Shown here one piece after another: positions 54,013 through 62,828 of a DNA stretch of 64,000 bases. Under the pieces are notes generated by a model that searched no databases, had not been told where the DNA came from, and saw only the letters and a program-made list of their open reading frames with translations. Numbering within the stretch: position 1 is the first letter of the stretch; each line of letters begins with the position of its first letter. A program made the position numbers and the translations under genes. Origin of the DNA: Ferroplasma acidiphilum (GTDB lineage Archaea > Thermoplasmatota > Thermoplasmata > Thermoplasmatales > Thermoplasmataceae); the NCBI RefSeq assembly GCF_002078355.1, contig NZ_CP015363.1, positions 62,001-126,000 of the forward strand, given 5' to 3'.

Positions 54013-55185
54013 CTATTCCACATTGTTGCTCAAATATATCTCCCTGAATTGCGTAATAAAGTAAAGCAGTACTATGCTAAATACGAATAGTGTAAAGATA
54101 ATAATCATTATAGGTATATCATGATTGACCTTGATTATAAGCAATCCACCTACAACTGCACCGAAGAACACACCAGCATGTTGCATTGAGGTATAAAATC
54201 CAAGGTTCCCACCGTAGCTGTTTTTCGGAGCCAATCTGGTTATAAGTGTTGGAAAAACTGTTTCACTAATTATATACCCGGAATAGAAGCCTGCAACACT
54301 TAAAGCGAAGTATGTAACATCAGTTACGTGCGTATTAAGGAAGAACAACGGCACGCTTATCAGTAACACAATGAGCGATACAAGTGAAAATAGCACTGTT
54401 TTATTTTTATCTGCCGGCCTTGCTATAGCAAGCCCTATTATACCAGCAATGAAAACTACAGGAATAAGGAATTCATAGAATCTACTAACAGGGAAATACT
54501 TCAATGAAAATACTGGAAGATAAAGATAAAACACAATCATATAAAAATAAATGAAAAAACTGATTATTGATATAACTGCCAATTTTGAATCTATGTGCGC
54601 CTTTATTTTAAACATTTTTTCCTTCTTTGTTTCTTTAACTTTCCATAGAGGGATAAAAGATATGGCACCTATGATAGCCGCTATAACAAAAATTGAAGAA
54701 TAATTGAAAATAGTTGCAAGCAAAGGCCCTACTATAACCCCAAGCATAAATGATAACCCGATTGCAACTCCTATAATTGCATCTGATATGTTCCGCCTGT
54801 TTACAGGAACGCTTTCATGTACAAGGGCAATTCCTGCAGAACTTACTGCTCCTGCCCCCTCTACAAGCCTTCCCAGTATGAGGCCATAAATATTGATCGG
54901 ATCAGCACATATAAGATTGCCTATAATAAATGTCGCAATTCCTATAGAGATAATTAACTTCCTGCCATACCTATCAGAAAGCCGCCCAAGGGAAGTCTGG
55001 AATAAAGCCATTGTGATGCCGTAAGCTCCTAGTGCTGTTCCAATTAATAAGTATGATCCTGTGAATTTTTCTCCATATAATGTAAATATAGGCAATACCA
55101 TAAATAATCCCAGTGTTCTCAACCCAATTGTAACTGAAACGAGTGAAAGGATTCTAAATTGATTCTTATCAAAAGCGCGCATCAT
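54013..55185 (-). CDS. Major facilitator superfamily transporter
   Basis: About 390 residues with twelve hydrophobic helices. The loop 2-3 signature of MFS is GRLSDRYGRKLIISIG, and GRLVEGAGAVSSAG follows in helix 4. The substrate is not known; the sequence resembles drug or metabolite exporters. The ATG at 55185 (MMRAFDKNQF) is preferred because the additional residues from 55224 are hydrophobic and irregular. Confidence 0.9.
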   Translation of the reverse strand: MMRAFDKNQFRILSLVSVTIGLRTLGLFMVLPIFTLYGEKFTGSYLLIGTALGAYGITMALFQTSLGRLSDRYGRKLIISIGIATFIIGNLICADPINIYGLILGRLVEGAGAVSSAGIALVHESVPVNRRNISDAIIGVAIGLSFMLGVIVGPLLATIFNYSSIFVIAAIIGAISFIPLWKVKETKKEKMFKIKAHIDSKLAVISIISFFIYFYMIVFYLYLPVFSLKYFPVSRFYEFLIPVVFIAGIIGLAIARPADKNKTVLFSLVSLIVLLISVPLFFLNTHVTDVTYFALSVAGFYSGYIISETVFPTLITRLAPKNSYGGNLGFYTSMQHAGVFFGAVVGGLLIIKVNHDIPIMIIIFTLFVFSIVLLYFITQFREIYLSNNVE

Positions 55186-55360
55186 GTATCCACAAATAGC
55201 GCCATTTATTATATTATTTTGCATGCTATATTGTACTATATCATTAATTAAGTGCTATTTTTTGACAAAATATGACTATAATAATTTTATAAAAACTGTT
55301 TCATATTTGTTATCTAACAAATGGTAAGAAAAAATGAAAATCTTTAATAATTAGGTGGTT

Positions 55361-56005
55361 ATGTTTGTTCGATGTTGCATGCAAATATTATACTCATTTA
55401 AATACGAAAATTGTTTTGCTTCAAAACTTATAAATGACTTTAAGATCAGAATCAAAATAGTTGAGCAGGAATTTCGCGACAAATATATCTATGAAACATT
55501 ATCATTATATTCAGAATCTGAAGATATTCTCAAAAAAACAATTGATTACCTTGAAAACTATAAACATTCAGAAGATGTGACTATCGTAGAGAAAGGCGCC
55601 AATTTTGTAACGCTTAACGTTGTTGCTAAAAGCTGCCCGCTTGTCGAAGTTATGAAGAAAAAGTTAATGAATTCAGATAGTAAAATTAAACTTGAACGGA
55701 TAGACTACTCCGGCAACCTATTCTGGGAATTAAATGTTAGCAATTACAATAAAATCAGGCATATTGACGATACCTTAAGGGAAATATACGATATAAAAGA
55801 TAGTAATATAAAGACCTTCAATGGTAGGCGTATAAGCATTAAATCGGAGTATATTTTAAAAGAAGCATTCGAAAGGGGATATTTTGATGTTCCGAAAAAG
55901 ATAGGATTAAAAGAGTTGTCATCTACGCTTGATATCCCACCAACTACGCTTGATTTATTATTAAGAAGGCAGTTAAGGCAGGTTATACAACAAACAATAA
56001 AATAA
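55361..56005 (+). CDS. Bat-type HTH-10 transcriptional regulator
   Basis: About 214 residues. The C-terminal 60 residues match the bacterio-opsin activator HTH (HTH-10): LKEAFERGYFDVPKKIGLKELSSTLDIPPTTLDLLLRRQLRQV. The N-terminal part has a Cys at ENCFAS and one at KSCPLVEV and may sense a redox or metal signal. The start is not certain (ATG 55361 or 55379, GTG 55355). It converges on ctaA with 2 bp between the stops and could regulate that cluster. Confidence 0.8.
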   Translation: MFVRCCMQILYSFKYENCFASKLINDFKIRIKIVEQEFRDKYIYETLSLYSESEDILKKTIDYLENYKHSEDVTIVEKGANFVTLNVVAKSCPLVEVMKKKLMNSDSKIKLERIDYSGNLFWELNVSNYNKIRHIDDTLREIYDIKDSNIKTFNGRRISIKSEYILKEAFERGYFDVPKKIGLKELSSTLDIPPTTLDLLLRRQLRQVIQQTIK

Positions 56006-56007
56006 AT

Positions 56008-56784
56008 TTATTTAAAAATACTTAGCTGGAATACTATTGAAAGAACAATCAATATTGTAAAAAACTGATGCATAGGAATTATAAATCCCGGCCTCGATGC
56101 TGATTTGTTTACCGATATGAAAACAATTATTCCCACTATAATCTGTACTCCTATTATTATTAAAGCAACGTTGTAAGTGAAGAAGAATAATATCAGGGTA
56201 AATAGGAATAACAATACCGCCAGCCCGTGTATAGTCCATATCCATTGTGCCCTTGTTTTAGGTATTTTGAAATACCCGATTGCTTTTTGATATCCACGCT
56301 CGCCTGTTGTCATTCCCCCCATGTAAATTACTGCAAAGAAAAAGTATAATGGAATGTTATGGATCACAAGATCCAGCACATTTCCAGCTACAGGATATAT
56401 TATCAACAGGTAAGTTAATGCTGTTGAGTAGGCCAGTATGTCATGAAGGCCCTGAACAACTGATGGTGCTTTGCCAGCAAGGGTATACAATGTTGCCATC
56501 CCCAGGAGCGCTGTTAATACTACAAGAATTAGCCCTGTAATTTCCAGTGCCCCATGTATAAGCACAACCATAATCACAGCGTCAACCCCGAGCAATGTGG
56601 CCAGTATCCTATGCCATACTTCAGGGTCACCTGCCTTCGCTTTCAGAGGCATATCTTTGGTATATGGCCACTTTGTCCCGAGTGATAATCCATACCCATA
56701 TCCCTCTACAGTTCCGCCAACTATAACTATTCCAAATGCAAGAATTACCTGAAATACAAAATAATAGTATAAAATCACATTCAT
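56008..56784 (-). CDS. ctaA: Heme A synthase-like protein (CtaA/COX15 family)
   Basis: About 258 residues with some seven membrane helices. The first outer loop reads VGGTVEGYGYGLSLGTKWPY, matching the CtaA hallmark (GGxVRxTGSGLxCPDWPxC) without its cysteines. Then PEVWHRILA corresponds to ExxHR. Four conserved histidines are placed as in CtaA: His58, His114, His186 and His239. Two four-helix halves are recognisable. The enzyme makes heme A from heme O for terminal oxidases. The ATG at 56784 follows GGTGA. It lies just downstream of the iron-sulfur protein gene, in the same operon. Confidence 0.82.
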   Translation of the reverse strand: MNVILYYYFVFQVILAFGIVIVGGTVEGYGYGLSLGTKWPYTKDMPLKAKAGDPEVWHRILATLLGVDAVIMVVLIHGALEITGLILVVLTALLGMATLYTLAGKAPSVVQGLHDILAYSTALTYLLIIYPVAGNVLDLVIHNIPLYFFFAVIYMGGMTTGERGYQKAIGYFKIPKTRAQWIWTIHGLAVLLFLFTLILFFFTYNVALIIIGVQIIVGIIVFISVNKSASRPGFIIPMHQFFTILIVLSIVFQLSIFK

Positions 56785-56795
56785 TAAATTCACCT

Positions 56796-59024
56796 TTATT
56801 TTTTAAACCCCGAATTTTTCTTTACCATTACGATATCACTACTATAATCTTTATTTTTTCTCCCTGTTCCTAATCTCTCTCTAAGAAAATTTCTGACATC
56901 ATAAAAGTATATATTGTCGTATGGGCATGCTCTCTTGCAATCTCCAGCTCCAACACATTTAACACTTTTAAACGACCCTTTCTCTATAAACTGGCCAGGC
57001 AAAGTAGATATTCCAACCTCACAGGAAGTGGCACATGCCTTTGTTTCACAGGTTCTGCAAACATTTTTGTCCTTTACTTTAAGTTTGAAGAAACCCAGTA
57101 CACTGAAGAAACCAACCAGCGTACCTGTGGAGCACCACCCATACTTTCTGCATGGGCTCATACCCACAAACGGGATGGAAAAGAAGAATACATACCACAG
57201 AATATTCCATATAAAATAGGAATAAAACACGGATGGATCTATTCCATAAATGCTAAAACTAAGGCTCCCAGTTGCCGTATACATATATGAGAATAGGGAT
57301 GCCAGGATAGCCCATATCCATGCCCCACTGGCTATAAACAGTATTGAATCGGTAAAATGGCTTGATCTCATTTTGCGGCTGGGTTTTGCTTCCCAGTTAT
57401 ACCTCCCCATTGCCTGCCCGAGTGTTCCACCATACATTACTGCTGATGGGCATAAGGTTGAACAATAGGACCTCCTGCCGAAAAGGAGGGCAAGGAATGC
57501 ATATAATGCATATGAACCCAGAAGTGGTATAACAAGGTAAGGGTATAGTGCAGCCTGTGCTCCAGTATTGGCCCAGAATGGGAGTTTATTATAATATAGG
57601 GGGTTTAAAAAATTAGGCCCCACTGTCGTATAGAGAATATATGCTGTTATGGCAAAGGCCAGATTTATTTTCTTTCCTCTATCCTTTAAAACTCTCATCC
57701 GGGCTATAACAAGAGCTATCATTTCCGTTCCCATAATTATAAGAAATGTTGGTGAATCCGTTATGTAACCTATTATGTAAAGAATTTCAATAAATGTGGA
57801 TACCGGTGTAAATTTATAAACACCACCCACCATTCCATAAAACATCAAAAAATTATAAGTCCCGGTAGATGCAGGCACAAATGGTGAAACAAACTCTCTT
57901 AAAACATCATGCGCATAAAAGCCCGCCACAGATACTCCATGAAATGATGGCAATGTGTCTATTGCCCTGAAAAATGGGAGGTAATTGTACGTTGCAAAAT
58001 CCATTGAACCCGCCATAAACAATTCTGATACAAAGGATGCAACAAGCACAAAAAATATTAATCTGGCTGGTTTATTAATTATCTTTTTCCTTTTAATTAC
58101 GACATTATTCTCTGTTTTTGTCACGTTAATAGATGGCGTTTTCACAGAAAACATACTGCTAAAGTAATACCACATGCCAAACAGTATTGCCACTGCAAAG
58201 AATATCCAGGCAAACCCGAAAGGTTTCAAGATTATAGTTCCGATGAAGGTGCCGATACCCATTAAGAGATAATCAATGAATATCATCTTAATATGATACG
58301 CATCATCTTTGGGTAAAATGAGTTTGTGTTTTGCTATGAACTCAAAAAATATAATCATAAATATTATCATGATAGCCGTTTCCCCAACACCTCCTATAAA
58401 GACGAATTTATCATTACCCAGAAGCGTTGGTGCGAAAAGATCCATGGTGAATATAGATATTGCAGCATATCTGTGCATACCCTTTGGCTTGTATACAAGG
58501 AAAAGGGCAAACATTTCTATACTCATTGGAACAATGAAATATATCGTGTTTATTCCATTGCTAAGTGCGCTTACAAAATCAAATGAATAGATAGCATGAT
58601 AATAATCGAAATGTATTATAGTGGGGTTAAACAGGTAAAACAAGAACAGCCCCATCGAAACTTCATTCCATATAATTAAGCCAGTAAACGCTGTTGCATT
58701 TGCCTTTGTAAGGCCCTTTCTATCCAAACCTCCATGCATTACACCTACAAAAACTGCAACTATGGGCTGTGACATTAATATCATGCCAAACGTAAATGCC
58801 AGCCCCGTGTCCAGAAAATTGTGGACTGTGGTTATATAAAGCAGGAACGCATCCAGCATACTTGCCATCATGGCTGTGAAAATTCCTATTGCTGCGATTC
58901 TAAGAAACGATATATCATTCTTATGCTTGAGTATATATGAAAAGACAAAAATAATGTAAGTTACCATAAAAATAATTGTCATAATTCCAATCAAAAATAT
59001 CGTATCAAACATGTGGCTGTGCAT
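56796..59024 (-). CDS. Large polytopic membrane protein with NapH/NosR-like iron-sulfur domain
   Basis: A 742-residue protein with about 14-16 membrane helices. Residues 1-295 are an unfamiliar helical domain with several histidines (His2, 4, 68, 97). From about residue 500 it follows NapH/NosR/CcoG: CSTLCP (Cys521, 525) and CRKYGWC (Cys625, 631), then a soluble ferredoxin-like end with Cys656, 659, 664, 668 and Cys690, 696, 700 before Pro, enough for two [4Fe-4S] clusters. Such proteins pass electrons across the membrane. It is the first gene of an operon with ctaA (12 bp gap). It is divergent from the 512-residue membrane protein. The electron donor and acceptor are unknown. Confidence 0.75.
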   Translation of the reverse strand: MHSHMFDTIFLIGIMTIIFMVTYIIFVFSYILKHKNDISFLRIAAIGIFTAMMASMLDAFLLYITTVHNFLDTGLAFTFGMILMSQPIVAVFVGVMHGGLDRKGLTKANATAFTGLIIWNEVSMGLFLFYLFNPTIIHFDYYHAIYSFDFVSALSNGINTIYFIVPMSIEMFALFLVYKPKGMHRYAAISIFTMDLFAPTLLGNDKFVFIGGVGETAIMIIFMIIFFEFIAKHKLILPKDDAYHIKMIFIDYLLMGIGTFIGTIILKPFGFAWIFFAVAILFGMWYYFSSMFSVKTPSINVTKTENNVVIKRKKIINKPARLIFFVLVASFVSELFMAGSMDFATYNYLPFFRAIDTLPSFHGVSVAGFYAHDVLREFVSPFVPASTGTYNFLMFYGMVGGVYKFTPVSTFIEILYIIGYITDSPTFLIIMGTEMIALVIARMRVLKDRGKKINLAFAITAYILYTTVGPNFLNPLYYNKLPFWANTGAQAALYPYLVIPLLGSYALYAFLALLFGRRSYCSTLCPSAVMYGGTLGQAMGRYNWEAKPSRKMRSSHFTDSILFIASGAWIWAILASLFSYMYTATGSLSFSIYGIDPSVFYSYFIWNILWYVFFFSIPFVGMSPCRKYGWCSTGTLVGFFSVLGFFKLKVKDKNVCRTCETKACATSCEVGISTLPGQFIEKGSFKSVKCVGAGDCKRACPYDNIYFYDVRNFLRERLGTGRKNKDYSSDIVMVKKNSGFKK

Positions 59025-59105
59025 TAAGTGATTTTATTATTAATTAATTGTAGATATTATTCTATAATTAAACTTATCTTTATCAAGAAATATTCAAAGG
59101 ATAAA

Positions 59106-60644
59106 ATGAAGCGAGAAATAGTTGAAAGTCTAATAATTTCGGTTTTTACACTTTATCTGTTTATATACTCCGCGATTACGGGGGTATTTGTAGTTTATAA
59201 TACAAGATTATATCCATCAATATACCAATTTCTTGCTTTTCTATTGCCTTATGTTGTACTTCCTCTTCTGGTTTTCTTCAGAAAAAACTCGGTGATTAAC
59301 AGGATATATCTATATTTCTTATTTATAGGGCTATTTTCATTTATTGTACTCTTATTCACATACATAGTTTACCCGTTGATGGAGATAATGGTATTGCTTA
59401 CAATAGCATTTTACACAGATATTATAGACAATTTATATTATAAGGAAAATAAGCCACTATTTTACCGTGGTGCAACATTTGTGCTTATCCTATTTGTAAT
59501 GTTGCTGGTGTCCAGGTTCTTTGTCATATCTGTACCGGTTGAACCAACGAAAATAGTTGTTGATTCTATATACGCCGATTTCTCACATTCACAGGTGCCA
59601 TTCCTATTCTATTATGGCATTATAATGAGGGTAAATTATATTGACTTTACAATGGGAATCCAATCAATTATTCTCTATTTGATATTAGCAGCGCTGTTAA
59701 CCGAGAACTACTTCCTTATATTCAGTATAGTAAATATTAACGGCGGGATTTCGAGAAAAAAATCAAATGGAAGAAGAGGGGCAAGTGCAATGGTAACACC
59801 TGCAATAAGTGGTGCTGTATCTGCACTGAGTTGCCAGTGTGAAGGACTGACGGCAATATTGCCGACTATTGCTGCCGTTGTTGCCTCGGCCATTTCCACG
59901 GCATTGCTGTCAGAAAGTATATTATTGCTATTAATCAGCAACTTTATGCTTACGGTGTTTTTCAACCGGCGGGCAAGAGTTAAACTCATATCACACATTA
60001 AAGATCTTAGAAATAGTAATTATTTCCCTCTCCTTGCAATATTTTTTGTTATGTTAATTCCAATCATGGAGGTAATAGGAATATTCTATCACCTTCAATT
60101 AACTTCGTTAACATTCTTTTATGGAGTTAACATACTGATGTTTGTATCAGGTATATTTTTGATGTATGCTATTACAAAGATCGGGATGAAGCCATTTATC
60201 AAGACCGTTAAGATAAAGGCAATACTTGCGGCTATTGCCTCTATTTTGATGTTTATCTGGTTTATACCCCCGATAGCATATTTTGCATATACAAATTATT
60301 ATTACTATTTTCTCATGAATATAATGGGTGTAATTTCAGGGCTTTTAACCTATCTGGTGTACTTTAACATAGCTAAATTTAAGGCCGCTTATATAGAGTT
60401 TAACTCTATGATGTTCAGTATGACTGCTCTTGTACTTTTCTACATATCCATAATATCACTTGATGATCTTTTCCCATTTTATGGTATAAAGCAACAGTTG
60501 TATTTTTCCGCTATCCTATGGGGAATAACACTTCCATTTATGTGGTTGAGTACAATTGAAACAATGTACAGGCATTCTATAGTTGATACACCAATATTGC
60601 AAAAAGCCCACCACCAGGGAAAAGCAATACATGCCGGTAAATAA
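59106..60644 (+). CDS. Multi-pass membrane protein with SCQC motif, unknown function
   Basis: About 512 residues and 12-14 membrane helices. A conserved-looking segment, SNGRRGASAMVTPAISGAVSALSC, then QCEG (Cys243 and Cys245), lies near the middle, next to a basic loop. The CxC in a glycine/serine-rich setting suggests a metal or redox site. No family is recognised. The ATG at 59106 has AAAGGA upstream; a longer frame from 59028 adds 26 residues that do not look natural. It ends in a His-rich tail (AHHQGKAIHAGK). It is divergent from the iron-sulfur protein and probably shares its promoter region. Confidence 0.7.
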   Translation: MKREIVESLIISVFTLYLFIYSAITGVFVVYNTRLYPSIYQFLAFLLPYVVLPLLVFFRKNSVINRIYLYFLFIGLFSFIVLLFTYIVYPLMEIMVLLTIAFYTDIIDNLYYKENKPLFYRGATFVLILFVMLLVSRFFVISVPVEPTKIVVDSIYADFSHSQVPFLFYYGIIMRVNYIDFTMGIQSIILYLILAALLTENYFLIFSIVNINGGISRKKSNGRRGASAMVTPAISGAVSALSCQCEGLTAILPTIAAVVASAISTALLSESILLLLISNFMLTVFFNRRARVKLISHIKDLRNSNYFPLLAIFFVMLIPIMEVIGIFYHLQLTSLTFFYGVNILMFVSGIFLMYAITKIGMKPFIKTVKIKAILAAIASILMFIWFIPPIAYFAYTNYYYYFLMNIMGVISGLLTYLVYFNIAKFKAAYIEFNSMMFSMTALVLFYISIISLDDLFPFYGIKQQLYFSAILWGITLPFMWLSTIETMYRHSIVDTPILQKAHHQGKAIHAGK

Positions 60645-60748
60645 TTGTAATATTTTTAAAATTAACTAATTTTTATAAAATCATAATATTCCAAGAGATA
60701 ATCAAAAAGATTTAAAAAGAGTTATTAAAATATAAAGGTAACTTGAAT

Positions 60749-60904
60749 TTATTTCCTTAAAATAAATTCTTTTACGAAAATAGTCGCACCTATCGTAATC
60801 GCAGCACACATTCCCATTATAACCTCTAAAAAGAAAGTCTCGGTATTGGGATTATAAGCTGCCGGATGAAGAGTAATCATCGCTGTTAATATATCTGGTA
60901 TCAT
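60749..60904 (-). CDS. Small single-pass membrane protein (51 aa)
   Basis: A complete 51-residue frame: a short outer part with LHPAAYNPNTE, then one membrane helix (FFLEVIMGMCAAITIGATIF) and a basic end (VKEFILRK). Composition and codon use look coding. The TATA box TTTATATG (60923-60930) stands about 23 bp before the ATG, as for a leaderless gene. Size and place next to a heme A synthase cluster fit a small subunit of a respiratory complex, but this is inferred. It converges on the 512-residue membrane protein gene. Confidence 0.6.
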   Translation of the reverse strand: MIPDILTAMITLHPAAYNPNTETFFLEVIMGMCAAITIGATIFVKEFILRK

Positions 60905-60922
60905 AGTAATTTATTACATATA

Positions 60923-60930
60923 CATATAAA
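60923..60930 (-). promoter_or_regulatory. TATA box of the 51-aa membrane protein gene
   Basis: TTTATATG on the minus strand, centred about 23 bp before the ATG at 60904. Confidence 0.5.
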
Positions 60931-60940
60931 ATACTTATTA

Positions 60941-61520
60941 ATGAATATATTCAACTATTCACTTCCAAACATGTCTCACCACATATGATAAGTTCCACAA
61001 ATTATAAGGCTGGTGATTAGGTTAGGCACCTGTATTAAACTTGAAAATAATATCCTGGAAAAAAGATACGGAATATAATAGTCTCTTTATGCAATATAGT
61101 TTTGAAGTCTCTTATCATGTTCTATTCTGTATTCCCCGGAAAGGATGCAGTATTAATTTGGCAGTGTTTTATGTATTTTCAACCGAAATTATTTTCTATT
61201 GGCAAATATTTCTATGTTCATTGGAATACAAAAGGAAGATAAACTGGGCCAAAAAATTATCGCAAAAACTGGAATAAAAATCTCAATAATAACACTATAG
61301 TAATCTTATCTACCAATATTGACGCAAACTTTCACTATACTTATGATGGCTAGAATAAAAATCAACTTATGGTAATTAAGTATTCTACCGCTGTCTCATT
61401 TCAATTAAACCGGAACACCTGAGAAAATCATATTTGCCGTCTCTAATGTGATAATATATATCAAAACAGTACCTCACTAACTAAATTCTATAATAAATAT
61501 TAAATATAATTAGTTTATAC
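60941..61520. other. Intergenic region with possible IS200-like tnpA remnant
   Basis: About 580 bp. An open frame at 61041-61277 (78 codons) reads SYHVLFCIPRKGC, faintly like the YHLVFxxKYRR start of IS200 transposases, but the rest does not follow the family and the upstream lacks signals. I do not call it a gene. The remainder is AT-rich without clear features. Confidence 0.3.
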
Positions 61521-61527
61521 TTATACG

Positions 61528-61749
61528 GTGATAGACATAAAAATAGGTGGAGTTAAACTATTAGCTACAGGTATGGGGCTGTTACTAGGCGGATTCGGAA
61601 CTGCTATACTTTCTATATATTCCCTTTTGCCATTCGCAGCTTATACTGCAATATTGGGTGTGGCAGTTTTTATCATAGGACTAGGAATTACAGCATTGGC
61701 ATCAACTAAAATTTCTCTGAATGCCGGAAATGATAATAAAATAGATTAG
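61528..61749 (+). CDS. Small membrane protein (73 aa)
   Basis: A 73-residue protein with two membrane helices rich in Gly, Ala and Leu (about 9-30 and 36-58) and a short polar tail. The start is GTG at 61528; TTTATACTTATAC lies just upstream and may contain the promoter. No family is recognised. Confidence 0.55.
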   Translation: MIDIKIGGVKLLATGMGLLLGGFGTAILSIYSLLPFAAYTAILGVAVFIIGLGITALASTKISLNAGNDNKID

Positions 61750-61831
61750 ATATTCATTCATTAATGATATATTTAAATTATAAATATATTTTACAATTAC
61801 TTTTAAGTATAATACAAAATTATAGAAATAC

Positions 61832-62050
61832 ATGACAGTAAAATTAGAAAATCTTAATAAAAAATTATTCTCAATGCCCCTATTGGGAATGTTTGCGTTG
61901 TTGCTTGCATTCAATCCAGATTCAACGGGTTCCATTGTGTCCGGATTTTATGCTGATGGGTATGCAGTGGATTTATTCATGCTGGCTGTTGCTATTGCCT
62001 TTATTGCAGCTCTGATTATCTTGAAATTCAAGGGCAAGTTTAAATCCTAA
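61832..62050 (+). CDS. Small membrane protein (72 aa)
   Basis: A 72-residue protein with two membrane helices (about 15-30 and 46-64), a NPDSTGSIVSGFYADGYAVD loop between them and a basic end. It follows the other small membrane protein by 82 bp on the same strand, with its own AT-rich promoter-like stretch. Function unknown. Confidence 0.55.
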   Translation: MTVKLENLNKKLFSMPLLGMFALLLAFNPDSTGSIVSGFYADGYAVDLFMLAVAIAFIAALIILKFKGKFKS

Positions 62051-62828
62051 TTTGATGCACGGGACCATATAAAATTATGCCATGTATTTTATCGAACCAA
62101 TATCTATTTTTGCCATATGTATCACTTTTATTGAAGTATTATAATCAAAGCATATAGTTATAGTTAACTTATATGTCTTATAACCTTTGCAAGTGAATTG
62201 TTCCATATTATATTTTAGAAGACCCCTATAACTTTTCCTTTTTAATTTTTCACTTTTTTGCTACCTTCTTTTCTGCCCTCACAACTTTTAGATTTTCTCA
62301 TAAAATTAAACATTCCATATACCATCTGTGTTTATTGCATTGAACTCCACCTATCCTCTGTCTACATGCTTTGCATGTTCTATTGTGCAGTGGAATTCAA
62401 CCATTGGAAGCATCATTTTAAATTCTTCGACTAGGAGCATAGCGTTTTCTCTCTACTAGTGGCGAATCTCTGTACTTTCCAGTTGTCTAGCCACCTGATT
62501 ATTATGTATGGTATCTTAGCAGCACAATTAATAAGTCGTTTCTTTATATGATGATAATGTTATGATCCACTTCCAGGATACAAACAGTCTTATACTCGGC
62601 CTTCTGTTAGTTTGCCTGGATATGTATCGCGGTCCCTTTTACTTTCCAGGATACTAGCTTAACTTTCTTAAAAAAATTAACAGGTTAGGATTTGAACGTT
62701 ATATCAACTCAATTTTAAGTTGCTTGTCGTTGTCAATATACATAATATAAATTGTCATAAAATCAAGTTATAATGTAACGGGATATTTGATAATAAAGAG
62801 TTTAATAGAAACAAAAATTTTTGCACAA
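62051..62828. other. Long non-coding stretch, probably decayed sequence
   Basis: Almost 780 bp with no open frame of useful length on either strand. The part from about 62220 to 62660 is less AT-rich than true spacers here. On the minus strand short coding-like pieces such as EEFKMMLPMVEFHCTIEHAKHVDRG can be read between stops. It probably is a degraded gene or mobile element, but I could not name it. Confidence 0.4.
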
